DNA of 64,000 nucleotides, taken from assembly GCA_012520645.1 (NCBI GenBank), contig JAAYNV010000024.1, positions 1 through 64,000 on the forward strand. Direction: 5' to 3'. The DNA comes from Clostridiales bacterium (GTDB lineage Bacteria > Bacillota > Clostridia > Lachnospirales > Lachnospiraceae). Shown here one piece after another: positions 9,865 through 19,928 of this stretch. The notes beneath the pieces were generated by a model. It was given only the letters and a program-made list of their open reading frames with translations, did no database searches and had not been told where the DNA came from. The translations under genes and the position numbers were made by a program. Position 1 is the stretch's first letter. Every line of letters starts with the position of its first letter.

Positions 9865-11133
9865 TTACCAGAACACATGGTTACCGATCACAATGCCATC
9901 TCTGCTTCCTGCTCTCCTAAAATGCGTTGCCGCACCGACGTTGCTTGAGCCTCCGATGGCTTCCTGCGCTGCCTGCAGACAGCTTGTTTTGATATTACCC
10001 TTCTCAATGACGTTTGCCACCTTGCCGTTTAGTGCAGGTGTAAACTGTCCGGAAGCATAGATTACACCGTTCACGGTATTCGGATATCCGCCGCTTCTGA
10101 CACGGTTCATCACCACGGCACCGACCGCTAACTGTCCTTCATAGGGCTGGTTTCCCGCCTCACACTGGATCAGGGCTGCCAATAGAACTTCATCCGTGGC
10201 TTCTACCGTCACTGCACCGCGGTTCTCTGTAAGCTTCGCCTTTTTCTCGGCTTCCTTCTGCTCTCTTGCCTGAATCTCTTCTATCGTCTCTCCATAGTCA
10301 ATACGGAAATCCGCATCTACATATTCCTCGGAAATATATCCCTTATTCTTGCCATACTGTACACTGACCCAGCCATCCAGATCTTCAATGACATCCAGTT
10401 CATCATCCCTGGCAATCACTCCGTAAACACCGGCTTCCTCATTCGGCTCCTTCCGGACACGAAGTGCATCCGCCTTGATCGTAACGATCAGATTGCCGAC
10501 ATCCTCTGCTGCCTTTTCTGCCTCTTCACCAAACAAAAGAAATTCATCCTTTACCCAGCCGGTCAGATTACCGGATTTAATCTTTGTCCATCCGTTCTTT
10601 CTTTCCAGAATCGTTCCGCCGCAGTCGGCATACAGATAACCCACCTTATCAGACTCCTCATCGGCTGTCTTTCTGACATTCACGGAATTGTTTACATTTG
10701 CCATAACAACCGTTCCGATTTCCCCGCCGTCTGACTTTTTCTTCTCTTCCTGCTTTACAGTTACTTTCTGTTCTGCTGCTTTTTGTTCTGCTGCTTCCTC
10801 TTCCTTGCTCTCGATCTGTGCCTGTATCGTGGATAGCTTAATCTCCTGCTTCGTTTCAGGAGATTTTAGCGACGGAAAGCTGCTTTCATTCTTTTCCTCA
10901 CTTTTTCCCAAATTTCCAAAAATGCCAAAACCGATGTTGTCATTTCCCGAAACACTTATCCTATCTGCTGTCGCTGTCAGTCCTCCGTCCAATACATCGG
11001 ACACGCCCGTACTAAGGGAATCAAGATAATCCGTACTACTCGCCATAGCGGTCATTCCGGTACTTCCTGCCATGGACACACAAATCACTGCACCCATAAA
11101 CATACGGCATAACCTTCTGCCTTGTGTCATCAT
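9865..11133 (-). CDS. Exported SH3-domain cell-wall hydrolase (SleB-like)
   Basis: A 422-aa exported protein. A signal peptide (about 1-32, ending AMASS) is followed by a low-complexity stretch rich in E, K and A (about 85-140). Two bacterial SH3 domains (about 150-200, with VNVRKTADEESDKVGYLYAD; about 215-275, with LRVRKEPNEEAGVYGVI) precede a C-terminal Hydrolase_2 domain like SleB/CwlJ (LLAALIQCEAGNQPYEGQLA, VGAVVMNRV, GNHVFW). This fold cleaves spore cortex or vegetative peptidoglycan. Start: tandem ATGs at 11133 and 11130 with GGAGG 5 or 8 bases upstream. Confidence 0.92.
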   Translation of the reverse strand: MMTQGRRLCRMFMGAVICVSMAGSTGMTAMASSTDYLDSLSTGVSDVLDGGLTATADRISVSGNDNIGFGIFGNLGKSEEKNESSFPSLKSPETKQEIKLSTIQAQIESKEEEAAEQKAAEQKVTVKQEEKKKSDGGEIGTVVMANVNNSVNVRKTADEESDKVGYLYADCGGTILERKNGWTKIKSGNLTGWVKDEFLLFGEEAEKAAEDVGNLIVTIKADALRVRKEPNEEAGVYGVIARDDELDVIEDLDGWVSVQYGKNKGYISEEYVDADFRIDYGETIEEIQAREQKEAEKKAKLTENRGAVTVEATDEVLLAALIQCEAGNQPYEGQLAVGAVVMNRVRSGGYPNTVNGVIYASGQFTPALNGKVANVIEKGNIKTSCLQAAQEAIGGSSNVGAATHFRRAGSRDGIVIGNHVFW

Positions 11134-11225
11134 ATTAACCTCCAAAGTTTTGCGAAGCTTTTACTTCTAAAATATTTCGCTCTTGTTTCATTTGTTACAA
11201 AAGTGTTAAATTTATTACGGCACCT

Positions 11226-11254
11226 ATCATAGCAAATGATTTTTGCTTTGTCAA
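11226..11254 (-). promoter_or_regulatory. Sigma-A promoter of the wall-hydrolase gene
   Basis: On the minus strand TTGACA (11249-11254), 17 bases, TATGAT (11226-11231). It gives a leader of roughly 85 bases before the ATG at 11133, so this gene can be transcribed apart from proC. Confidence 0.8.
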
Positions 11255-11330
11255 GTTTTCCCTTTTTCACAATATTTTATACACTTTGGAGTACCAGATG
11301 TTGTGGTTCGAAATGTAACATTACATATTT

Positions 11331-12125
11331 TTACATATTTCTGGATTTTTGGATACATGCCTCCATGGCATCCATCACACTGGCACGCATCCCCTTTTCT
11401 TCCAAAACTTTGACTGCCTGAATCGTTGTCCCTGCCGGAGAGCATACCATATCCTTTAGTTCACCCGGATGCTTTCCGGTCTCCAAAACCATTTTGGCAC
11501 TTCCCAATACCGCCTGTGCCGCGAATCTGTATGCCTGTGCTCTGGGCATTCCTTCTGCAACCGCCTCATCCGCCATTGCCTCAATGAACATGAATACATA
11601 GGCCGGTGCGCTGCCGCTCACACCGACTACCACATCCATCATCTTTTCACTGACGACACTGGCAATGCCAAAGCTCTCCATCAGCTTCACCACAGTATCC
11701 AGCTCTTTATCCGCCACCTGTTCTCCGGCACAGATACCGGTACATCCTTCTCCCACCAGTGCCGGAGTATTCGGCATACACCGTACCAGCTTGATGTTCT
11801 TCGCAAAGCAGTTCTGAATCCAAGCCATGGTCCTTCCCGCTGCAATGCTGACCACGAGTGTATTTTCCGTGACCGCTGTCCGTATCTCACCGATCACTTC
11901 CTCCAAAAACTGTGGCTTTACAGCAAGAATCAGTACATCCGCCTCCTCTGCCACTTTCACATTCTCTGCATACATGGTAATACCAAATGCCTCTTCTGCC
12001 GACTGTCTGCTCTTCTCACTTTTGGCGCTTCCTACGATTTCCTGCGGCTTTGCAATGCCTTTCTTTAACATGCCTCCTACCATCGCCTTCGCCATATTTC
12101 CCATGCCGATAAATCCTATCTTCAT
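11331..12125 (-). CDS. proC: Pyrroline-5-carboxylate reductase
   Basis: Last step of proline synthesis: NAD(P)H-dependent reduction of pyrroline-5-carboxylate. The 264 aa are full length. The Rossmann start is MKIGFIGMGNMAKAMVGGML. RCMPNTPALVGEG and the family signature region VVVGVSGSAPAYVFMFIEAM are intact, with the C-terminal GTTIQAVKVLEEKG. It lies 62 bp downstream of the rRNA methyltransferase gene on the same strand. Confidence 0.96.
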   Translation of the reverse strand: MKIGFIGMGNMAKAMVGGMLKKGIAKPQEIVGSAKSEKSRQSAEEAFGITMYAENVKVAEEADVLILAVKPQFLEEVIGEIRTAVTENTLVVSIAAGRTMAWIQNCFAKNIKLVRCMPNTPALVGEGCTGICAGEQVADKELDTVVKLMESFGIASVVSEKMMDVVVGVSGSAPAYVFMFIEAMADEAVAEGMPRAQAYRFAAQAVLGSAKMVLETGKHPGELKDMVCSPAGTTIQAVKVLEEKGMRASVMDAMEACIQKSRNM

Positions 12126-12187
12126 TTATTAATTCCTCCTTTAACTTCTTCAATATGTATGTCTTCGTCCTTATGTTTACTACTGGC

Positions 12188-13015
12188 TCATACTCCGGTT
12201 CGTCTCTGCCTGGATGCTTCATACATCAATATGGAAGTAGCAACTGCTGCATTTAGGGACTCCACCCTTCCAAGCATCGGAATCTTTAAATAGGCATCTG
12301 CCAGATCTGCCGTTTTCCGTTTCAGTCCGTTCCCTTCATTGCCGATCAAAAACGCAGTTTTCTTTGTAAAATCAAAGGTATCATAATCCCTGCTTTCCTC
12401 CAGATGGGCAGCATAGACCAGAACACCCTCACCCTGCAGCTTTTGCACCGCCTGTTCGATAGAATCCACATAAAGAAACGGTACGCGGTAGATCGAACCC
12501 ATCGTAGCTCGTATGGTCTTGGGATTATAAAGATCCACAGACTCCTTCGTCAAAATAACGCCCGTTATTCCCGCTCCTTCACCGGTCCGCATGATGGTCC
12601 CCAGATTACCGGGATCCTGAAGATCCTCCAAAAGCACCCAAAGCTGCCTCTCCTCTTCCAAAAGCTTGTCCAGACTGTAATGAAACTGTTCCACAACACA
12701 GAGGATTCCCTGCGGAGTTCTGGTATCGGAAATCTTTTGGAATACTTCATCACTCACAATCTCATATCCACACTGTTTCAGCTTCTCCCGAAGAGAAATC
12801 CACATAACCTGCTCTGCCTTCCCTGCTTCCGCTGCCCTTTCCGACATCGAAAGAAAAGATTCGGAAATATACACTTCCCGAATCTTTGAAACGGGTGCTT
12901 CCAGAAACATTTTCCTTCCCTCTGCCACGAAGGTATCCGTTTCTTTTCGCACCTTTGCCTTTTGATTTAACTGCACCAGTTTTTTCATTCTGCCGTTATT
13001 TACCGCTGTAATCAT
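12188..13015 (-). CDS. TrmH/SpoU-family RNA 2'-O-methyltransferase
   Basis: A SAM-dependent 2'-O-methyltransferase of the SPOUT class, probably acting on 23S rRNA (the target cannot be read from sequence). About 275 aa. An N-terminal substrate-binding domain (AEGRKMFLEAP...) is followed by the knotted domain with LLEDLQDPGNLGTIMRTGEG (motif 1), FLIGNEGNGL (motif 2) and ESLNAAVATSILMYEASRQR (motif 3). I chose ATG 13013-13015 because AGGAG lies 8 bases upstream. Confidence 0.92.
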   Translation of the reverse strand: MITAVNNGRMKKLVQLNQKAKVRKETDTFVAEGRKMFLEAPVSKIREVYISESFLSMSERAAEAGKAEQVMWISLREKLKQCGYEIVSDEVFQKISDTRTPQGILCVVEQFHYSLDKLLEEERQLWVLLEDLQDPGNLGTIMRTGEGAGITGVILTKESVDLYNPKTIRATMGSIYRVPFLYVDSIEQAVQKLQGEGVLVYAAHLEESRDYDTFDFTKKTAFLIGNEGNGLKRKTADLADAYLKIPMLGRVESLNAAVATSILMYEASRQRRTGV

Positions 13016-13072
13016 TTTCCGGTCTCCTGTCAGCATACTTTTTTTTCGGATCAAATAAATTTCCTGTGCAAT

Positions 13073-13729
13073 CTATTTAATCCTCTTCATCATGTTTTCC
13101 AGATTTTTATTCTCCGCAAGCACCATCAGATGTTCACCCGCCTGAATCACATAATCCGCCGACGGCATGATATTGGATGGTCCCTCGCTTCTGCGGATGC
13201 CCAGAATGGAAATATGATATTTCGCCGCAATATCCGACTCTCTGATACTTCTATCCACCCATTCCGGCAGCGGTGGAATCTCATAGATTGCATAGCCCTG
13301 ATCCAGCTCAATGTAATCAAAGACATTGTTTACGCTGTATCTTGCTGCCAGATTCTCTGCCAGATCCCGTTCCGGATAAATAACCTCGTCTGCGCCGTTT
13401 CGAAGCAGGAACTTTGCCTGTATATCCCGTGTCGCCTTACTGACTACCCTCTTTGCTCCCATTTCTTTCAACTGACTTGTAATTTCCAGACTGCTTTGGA
13501 AATTTGTTCCGATGCAGACAAAAGCCGCATCAAAATTCGCCACTCCAAGGCTCCTTAACACCTCCGGATTGGTACAGTCTCCAATCTTGGCACTGGTCGC
13601 AAAGGGCACCAGATCTTCCATTTTCTTTTCATCCGAATCAATGATAAGCACCTCGTTTCCATGCTCTAACAGGTTGGCTGCCAGATGATGCCCAAATCTT
13701 CCCATTCCGATTACTAAAAACGATTTCAT
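13073..13729 (-). CDS. trkA: Potassium uptake regulatory subunit (TrkA/KtrA)
   Basis: A cytosolic gating subunit of a Trk/Ktr potassium channel. At 218 aa it is the single-repeat KtrA type. The RCK-N Rossmann domain begins FLVIGMGRFGHHLAANLLEH with an acidic residue after beta-2 (IIDSDEKKMEDL). The RCK-C domain covers about residues 135-218. It lies 70 bp after the membrane subunit gene trkH, which carries a frameshift. Confidence 0.93.
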   Translation of the reverse strand: MKSFLVIGMGRFGHHLAANLLEHGNEVLIIDSDEKKMEDLVPFATSAKIGDCTNPEVLRSLGVANFDAAFVCIGTNFQSSLEITSQLKEMGAKRVVSKATRDIQAKFLLRNGADEVIYPERDLAENLAARYSVNNVFDYIELDQGYAIYEIPPLPEWVDRSIRESDIAAKYHISILGIRRSEGPSNIMPSADYVIQAGEHLMVLAENKNLENMMKRIK

Positions 13730-13799
13730 AGCTTACTCCTCTTTTTCTCTCTGAATCTTCCTGTTTCATTCCTGCCATGCACACTGTCCTGTTGCACTG

Positions 13800-15148
13800 C
13801 TATCCAACGACGATCTTTTCTACCGGATCCTGTACCGGCGGTATTACTCTCTTACGGGCAAAAGAAAGCGCGAAGCTTAAACTTCCCAGTCTTCCACAGT
13901 ACATTAACAGGATCAAAATGCACTTTGGAACGGTCGAAATCTCCCGTGTAATACCGGTGGACATTCCTACGGTTCTAATCGCCGAAAAGACTTCCAGCAA
14001 AATATCCTCAAACGGCAGCTCATTACACATCATAATCGCTAAAACAGCCAATGCCGCCAGTCCCAGATTGATCGTAAAAACGGTAGCCGCCTTGCGGATC
14101 GTATCCTCTTCCAGCCTTCGGCCAAAGATGTTGGTACCATATGTGCTTCGAATCGTAGCCAGTGCGGAAATGATCATCACGACAAACGTCGTAGTTTTAA
14201 TACCGCCCGCCGTAGAACCGGGGCTTCCTCCAATGAACATCAGCAGAATGGTTAACATCTTTCCAGCCTCGGAAAGTCCTGCCGTATCCACCGTATTAAA
14301 GCCTGCTGTACGGGGCGTTACTGCAGAAAACAGCGCTCCCAAAAACTGTTCCTTTGCATTCATCCCCGCAAATACCGTATTATGCTCCGACACAAGGAAC
14401 AATATCGTTGGAATAATAAGCAATAAAATAGTCGTAGAAAGAACAATCTTCGTATGAAGCAGATACCGCTTCACATGCAGCTTATTGCGATACAGATCAT
14501 CCCATACAATAAACCCAAGCCCTCCAATAACGATGAGCAACATAATCGTCACATTGACAATCACATCCGCCTCATATGCAGTCAGGGAGGAATATGCTTC
14601 CACATCTCCCATCAGATCAAAGCCTGCGTTACAGAATGCCGAAACGGAATGAAAGATGCCATAATAAATGCCCTTAATCCAGCCCTTCTGCGGAATAAAC
14701 CGGATGGCAAGAAGAACCGCTCCAATTCCTTCAAACATCAGAGCCCCTTTTATAATCTTTCGGGTCAGCCGCACCACTCCTGCAATCTCGATCGTGTTAA
14801 TGCTCTCATGAATGGCTTCCCGCTGGCTCAGTCCGATCTTTTTTTGAATAAGACGGCAATATAAACGCCGATTGTAATAAAACCCAGTCCGCCTACCTGT
14901 ATCAGGCACAAAATAACAAGCTGCCCGAACAACGTCCAATTCTGATACGTATCTGCCACTACCAGTCCGGTCACACAGCTGGCAGATGTCGAGGTAAAAA
15001 GTGCATCCAAAAAGGACACATGACCTTCTCCCCGATAAGAAACAGGCAGCATCAAAAGTACCGCCCCTATTAGAATCATTGCCGCAAACCCAATGGCAAG
15101 CATACGTGTCTGCGGCATTTTCCTTTTCTGTTTTTTCATTTCACCCAT
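13800..15148 (-). pseudogene. trkH: Potassium channel membrane subunit, frameshifted
   Basis: The Trk/Ktr potassium translocating subunit is split over two frames. The N-terminal part (15148 to 14828, about 106 aa, TSTSASCVTGLVVADTYQNW) ends soon after IGVYIAVLFKK. The rest (from about 14840 to 13800; KIGLSQREAIHESINTIEI, SAFCNAGFDLMG, GGSPGSTAGGIKTTT, MSTGITREIS) is one base out of frame. The break sits in a run of seven A (14839-14845 on this strand); eight A would restore one open frame of about 450 aa, the normal KtrB length. The rest is intact, so a sequencing error or a phase-variable run is as likely as real loss. The ATG overlaps the pfkA stop (TAATG). Confidence 0.88.
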
Positions 15149-16122
15149 TAAACAGACAGAAGTCTGCTCACCTCAAACTGATATTCATCGATACACTTCT
15201 GCATCTGCAGGGCATCTTCGATGTCAAAATCCACAAATTCTCCATGCTGGTATCCCACTACCCGGTTGGTCTTGCCCGCACAGAGTATATCCGCTGCGTA
15301 AGCTCCCATAATCGAAGCATAAAAACGATCCTTACAGGTCGGATTACCGCCACGCTGCATGTAACCCAGAATCGTCGCACGTGTCTCAATGCCGGTAGCC
15401 GCCTCAATACGTCTTGCCATGGAAGTCGAGTGACCGATTCCCTCGGCATTGATAATAATATGGTGCGTCTTTCCGCGCTTTCTGTTATTGATAATATTAT
15501 TGATAATACTCTGCTCATTGTAGTCGTACTTCTCCGGGAGAAGGATATCCTCTGCTCCGTTTGCCACACCGCACCACAATGCAATATAGCCCGCATTTCT
15601 TCCCATTACCTCGATAATACTGCATCGCTCATGAGATGAGGAAGTATCACGCACCTTGTCAATCGCCTGCATGGCCGTATTGACCGCGGTGTCAAAGCCG
15701 ATCGTATATTCCGTGCAGGCAATATCCAGATCAATGGTACCCGGCAGACCAATGGTATTAATGCCATGTTTCGCCAAAGCCTGTGCTCCTCTGTAGGAAC
15801 CGTCACCGCCAATTACAACCAGACCGTCAATTCCGTGCTTTTTACAAATATCAGCACCCTTCTGCTGTCCCTCTTCTGTACGGAATTCAGAACAACGGGC
15901 TGTTCCGAGGATCGTACCGCCTCTTTGAATGGTATCGGATACGCTCCATGCCTCCATATCTACAATTTCTTCATTTAAAAGACCCTGATAGCCTTTTTTG
16001 ATTCCTTTTACTCTTACGCCATTTGTAATCGCTTTTCTTACTACGGCACGGATGGCAGCATTCATGCCTGGTGCATCGCCTCCGCTTGTCAGAACACCGA
16101 TTGTTTTGATTTCCTTTGCCAT
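15148..16122 (-). CDS. pfkA: ATP-dependent 6-phosphofructokinase
   Basis: Phosphorylates fructose 6-phosphate, the committed step of glycolysis. 324 aa. GVLTSGGDAPGMNAAIRA and VIGGDGSYRGA (GGDG marks the ATP-using form) are present, with GFDTAVNTAMQAIDKVRDT and IEVMGRNAGYIAL for substrate binding. The catalytic loop reads TIDLDI rather than the usual TIDNDI, keeping the catalytic aspartate (131) but changing its neighbour. It lies between dnaE and trkH, with a 1-base overlap at trkH. Confidence 0.96.
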   Translation of the reverse strand: MAKEIKTIGVLTSGGDAPGMNAAIRAVVRKAITNGVRVKGIKKGYQGLLNEEIVDMEAWSVSDTIQRGGTILGTARCSEFRTEEGQQKGADICKKHGIDGLVVIGGDGSYRGAQALAKHGINTIGLPGTIDLDIACTEYTIGFDTAVNTAMQAIDKVRDTSSSHERCSIIEVMGRNAGYIALWCGVANGAEDILLPEKYDYNEQSIINNIINNRKRGKTHHIIINAEGIGHSTSMARRIEAATGIETRATILGYMQRGGNPTCKDRFYASIMGAYAADILCAGKTNRVVGYQHGEFVDFDIEDALQMQKCIDEYQFEVSRLLSV

Positions 16123-16182
16123 TGCTTGTGCCTCCTTTAATCTCTTCCATTCTAATCTATTTGAAATGGTTTTTCAATAACA

Positions 16183-19100
16183 TTATACGACTTTAACGTT
16201 TTCTTCACCGAACCTTGTCCCAAGTCTTTCTAACAGATCCGCATCTGCGCACACATTCCGGTTCGGTGGAAGTGTCTTCATGGCTCTCGGTTCTGCAACA
16301 TATATGACAACACTGTCACGTCCATCGGACTCTGCCAGTATCTGAAACAGCTCGTCCTGTGCCGTCTCGTATTCTTCCATCGTGGAAAATTTCACCCACA
16401 GTTTTTTGGGAATCTCATCAAAAGAAGTGATGCTCTCGCATATTAATTTTCCATCCCGTTCCTCTTCCGAAGAAACCTTCCCTTTGACAAACACCTTCTG
16501 ATCCACCACCAGTCTGGCAGAATTTTTCTCATAATCTCTCGGAAAAACAATGACCTCAATGCTTCCAAGCAGATCCTCCAGGGTCAAAAATGCCATCACC
16601 TGATCATGTTTGGTATACTTAATCTTTTTGTCTGTAATAATCCCGCCTATGACCACACTCTTTCCGTCCGGTGCTGCAATGGAAAAGGTCTCATCATTCC
16701 ATACAAAATCTGCCGTTGTTGCCGTAATCTTTTTGCGCCAGATATCCTCATATTCCTCCAGTGGATGTCCACTGACATAGATACCAAGCACCTCTTTTTC
16801 AAATTCCAGCAGTAGTTCCTTGGAATACTCACCGACATCAGGCAGCTTAATATCAAAGTTTTCCTTTTCCTCCTCAGAAACCAGATCAAACAGGCTCATC
16901 TGACCCGCCATATTGTTTTTCTTATTCTGCTGAACACTATCCACCACACGGATGTAAATACTCATAAACTGTTTTCTCGTTCCACCGAGACTGTCTAATG
17001 CTCCTGCTTTGATAAAGTGCTCGATGGCACGCTTATTCAGGTCCGAATCTGCCATACGTGAAATAAAGTCCTGCAGATTGGAAAAGGCTCCATGCGCCTG
17101 CCGCTCTCTGATAATAGAGTCTATAACCGGGCGCCCCACATTCTTGATGGCAGTCAGCGCATACCGGATAGCCCCGTTATCCACAGAAAACCCTGCCTCA
17201 CCCGCATTGATATCCGGCGGCAGAATCCGTATCCCCATGTTGCGGCAGGTCAGAATATATTCGGACACCTTACCCGGATTATCAATAACAGAGGTCATAA
17301 GTGCCGCCATAAACTCAATGGGATAATAATATTTTAAATACGCCGTCTGATAGGACACAACCGCATAGCATGCCGCATGCGATTTGTTAAAAGCATACTT
17401 GGCAAAATCCATCATATCGCCGTAAATCTGTCCTGCCACCTGCTCGTTTATTCCTTTCCGGACGCACCCCGGAACCCTCTCTTCCACATTGCCGTAGATA
17501 AAGTTTTCCCGCTCCTTCTCCATCACCGCCTGCTTTTTCTTACTCATCGCACGGCGCACCAGGTCACTCCGTCCCAGTGTATAGCCACCAAGATCCCGCA
17601 CAATCTGCATAACCTGCTCCTGATAGACGATGCAGCCATAGGTTGCCTCCAGAATCGGCTCTAACTGCGGACAGGCATAAGTAATGTCCTGCGGATTGTT
17701 CTTTCCTTTAATATATTTGGGGATAAAATCCATCGGTCCCGGACGATACAGGGAAATTCCGGCAATAATATCTTCCAGATTCTGAGGCTTTAATTCCTTC
17801 ATGAAGTTTTTCATACCGCCGCTTTCCAGCTGGAACACGCCCTCCGTTTTTCCCGTTCCGATGGAATCCAATACCTTCTTATCATTATAATCAATGTGAT
17901 CAATATCTATGTGCTCTCCGGTGCTCTTTTCCACCAGCTTGACTGCATTCTGGATGACCGTCAGCGTTCTAAGACCCAGAAAGTCCATTTTCAAAAGTCC
18001 CAGTTCTTCGATTGTTGTCATGGTAAACTGCGTCGTAATCGAACCATCGGAGCCTCTGGAGAGCGGTACAAACTCATCTGCCGGCTTCTGACAGATGACC
18101 ACCCCCGCCGCATGCATAGAGGTATGTCTCGGCAGTCCTTCCAGACGTCTGCACATATCGATCAGATTGTGCACCTGCTCGTCCGTTTCATAAAGCTTTC
18201 GAAATTCCGGGTTTAATTCTAACGCCCGGTCAATTGTAATATTCAGCTCATTCGGTATCATTTTGGCGATACCGTCCACGTACGCATAGGGCAGATCCAT
18301 GACACGTCCCACATCCCGGATGACACCCTTCGCTGCCATCGTACCGAAGGTAACGATCTGTACCACCTTATCCGAACCATATTTCCGTCCCACATAGTCA
18401 ATGACCTCCTGCCTTCTTTCGAAGCAGAAATCAATATCAATATCGGGCATGGAAACACGCTCCGGATTCAGGAAACGCTCAAACAGCAGATTATATTTAA
18501 TCGGATCAATATTCGTGATTTTCAGGCAATACGCTACAATGCTTCCCGCCGCCGAACCACGTCCCGGTCCGACCATGATGTCATGCTCCTTCGCATAGTT
18601 GATAAAATCCCATACAATCAGGAAATAGTCCACATAGCCCATGGTACGGATTGTATTCAGCTCATATTCCAGTCTTTCTTTGAAAGAAAGCCCGGTCTGC
18701 CCCGCCGTCGCATTTTCATCCTCTCCGTAGCGTTCATGCAGCCCATCAAAGCAGAGCTTATTCAAATAGCTCCAGGAATCATACCCATTTGGCACCTCGT
18801 ATTTGGGCAGCTTCGTTACGCCGAATTCGATTTCCACATTACAGCGCTCTGCAATGCGCTGTGTATTTTCGACCGCTTCCCAGGCATAGGGAAATAATCC
18901 CTTCATCTCCTCTTCACTTTTGACATAGTACTGTCCGCCCTCATAGCGCATCCTGTCTTCGTCCGTAAGCTTCTTTCCGGTCTGGATGCACAGCAGAATG
19001 TCATGTGGTTTTTCATCCTCTTTATAGGTATAGTGCACATCATTGGTCGCAACGAGCGGAATATTCAGTTCTTTACTGATCTGGAGCAAAACCGTATTGA

Positions 19101-19656
19101 CCGTTTTCTGTTGCGGAATGCCGTGATCCTGCAGCTCCAGGAAATAATTGCCCTCTCCGAAGCAGTCCAGGTATTTGACAGCCGCCTTTTTGGCTTCCTC
19201 TATAAGCCCCTTCTGAATATAGCGTGCCACCTCGCCTGCCAGACAGGCAGAGAGTGCGATAATACCTTCATGGTACTCTCTCAAAACCTCCATATCCACC
19301 CTCGGCTTATAATAATAGCCTTCCGTAAAACCGCGGCTGACGATCTTCATCAGATTGGCATAACCCTGATTGTTTTCTGCCAGAAGTACCAGATGGTAAT
19401 AGCGGTCTTCACCCCCGGTCAGTTCCTTGTCAAAACGGGAATTGGGGGCGACATACACCTCACAGCCGATGATCGGACGGATTCCCGCCTCCTTTGCTGC
19501 CTTATAAAAGTCAATGACACCGTACATGACACCATGATCCGTAATCGCTGCAGAATCCATGCCCAGCTCCTTGACACGCTTTACATATTCTTTGATTTTG
19601 TTGGAACCGTCCAACAGACTGTATTCCGTGTGGACATGCAGATGGGTAAATGCCAT
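16183..19656 (-). CDS. dnaE: DNA polymerase III alpha subunit (DnaE)
   Basis: Replicative-type C-family DNA polymerase, 1157 aa. The N-terminal PHP domain (HLHVHTEYSLLDG, ITDHGVMYG) is followed by the palm with the metal-binding aspartates in MPDIDIDFCFERR (about residue 400), the thumb/fingers region (GRGSAAGSIVAYCL, YRPGPMDFIPKYI), a helix-hairpin-helix region, and a C-terminal OB domain (GGIITDKKIKYTKHDQVMAF). No intein or exonuclease domain is seen. In Firmicutes DnaE works alongside PolC. pfkA follows 60 bp downstream. Confidence 0.97.
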   Translation of the reverse strand: MAFTHLHVHTEYSLLDGSNKIKEYVKRVKELGMDSAAITDHGVMYGVIDFYKAAKEAGIRPIIGCEVYVAPNSRFDKELTGGEDRYYHLVLLAENNQGYANLMKIVSRGFTEGYYYKPRVDMEVLREYHEGIIALSACLAGEVARYIQKGLIEEAKKAAVKYLDCFGEGNYFLELQDHGIPQQKTVNTVLLQISKELNIPLVATNDVHYTYKEDEKPHDILLCIQTGKKLTDEDRMRYEGGQYYVKSEEEMKGLFPYAWEAVENTQRIAERCNVEIEFGVTKLPKYEVPNGYDSWSYLNKLCFDGLHERYGEDENATAGQTGLSFKERLEYELNTIRTMGYVDYFLIVWDFINYAKEHDIMVGPGRGSAAGSIVAYCLKITNIDPIKYNLLFERFLNPERVSMPDIDIDFCFERRQEVIDYVGRKYGSDKVVQIVTFGTMAAKGVIRDVGRVMDLPYAYVDGIAKMIPNELNITIDRALELNPEFRKLYETDEQVHNLIDMCRRLEGLPRHTSMHAAGVVICQKPADEFVPLSRGSDGSITTQFTMTTIEELGLLKMDFLGLRTLTVIQNAVKLVEKSTGEHIDIDHIDYNDKKVLDSIGTGKTEGVFQLESGGMKNFMKELKPQNLEDIIAGISLYRPGPMDFIPKYIKGKNNPQDITYACPQLEPILEATYGCIVYQEQVMQIVRDLGGYTLGRSDLVRRAMSKKKQAVMEKERENFIYGNVEERVPGCVRKGINEQVAGQIYGDMMDFAKYAFNKSHAACYAVVSYQTAYLKYYYPIEFMAALMTSVIDNPGKVSEYILTCRNMGIRILPPDINAGEAGFSVDNGAIRYALTAIKNVGRPVIDSIIRERQAHGAFSNLQDFISRMADSDLNKRAIEHFIKAGALDSLGGTRKQFMSIYIRVVDSVQQNKKNNMAGQMSLFDLVSEEEKENFDIKLPDVGEYSKELLLEFEKEVLGIYVSGHPLEEYEDIWRKKITATTADFVWNDETFSIAAPDGKSVVIGGIITDKKIKYTKHDQVMAFLTLEDLLGSIEVIVFPRDYEKNSARLVVDQKVFVKGKVSSEEERDGKLICESITSFDEIPKKLWVKFSTMEEYETAQDELFQILAESDGRDSVVIYVAEPRAMKTLPPNRNVCADADLLERLGTRFGEENVKVV

Positions 19657-19858
19657 TTTCCGGGTGCCTCCATGTATTGTTTTCTATTGTATCTCCAGAT
19701 ACCGCATGCGCAGATGCGGATATTTTCTTTATTATACTATCGGCGGTGGGATTTCTCAAGCAGTGGGTTTACAATCACAGCCGATGCTATACAGGTTTCT
19801 GCTAACGGAGTTTCAGATAACCAGTCTGTCCTTCACATGATAATCTTAACATTATAAT

Positions 19859-19886
19859 AAGGGACAGACTTTCCAATCTGCCCCTT
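19859..19886 (-). terminator. Terminator after metK
   Basis: On the minus strand AAGGGGCAGA, an 8-base loop, TCTGTCCCTT (one G-U pair), then TTATTAT. It lies 43 bp beyond the metK stop. The rest of the 272-bp gap between dnaE and metK shows nothing coding. Confidence 0.65.
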
Positions 19887-19928
19887 TGTTTTTGTATTTC
19901 CTATTTAATATTTCCTATTCAATATTTT

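Noticed and set aside
14828-14939. Programmed -1 frameshifting in trkH
   Set aside because: The A run is slippery, but the zero-frame codons there (AAA AAA AGA) do not form the standard A AAA AAG heptamer, and KtrB/TrkH proteins are not known to need recoding. Left as error or phase variation.
19003-19857. Long plus-strand open frame (284 codons) opposite dnaE
   Set aside because: It lies antisense to a fully conserved polymerase gene, has no ribosome site, and its translation has no domain; a shadow of dnaE codon use.
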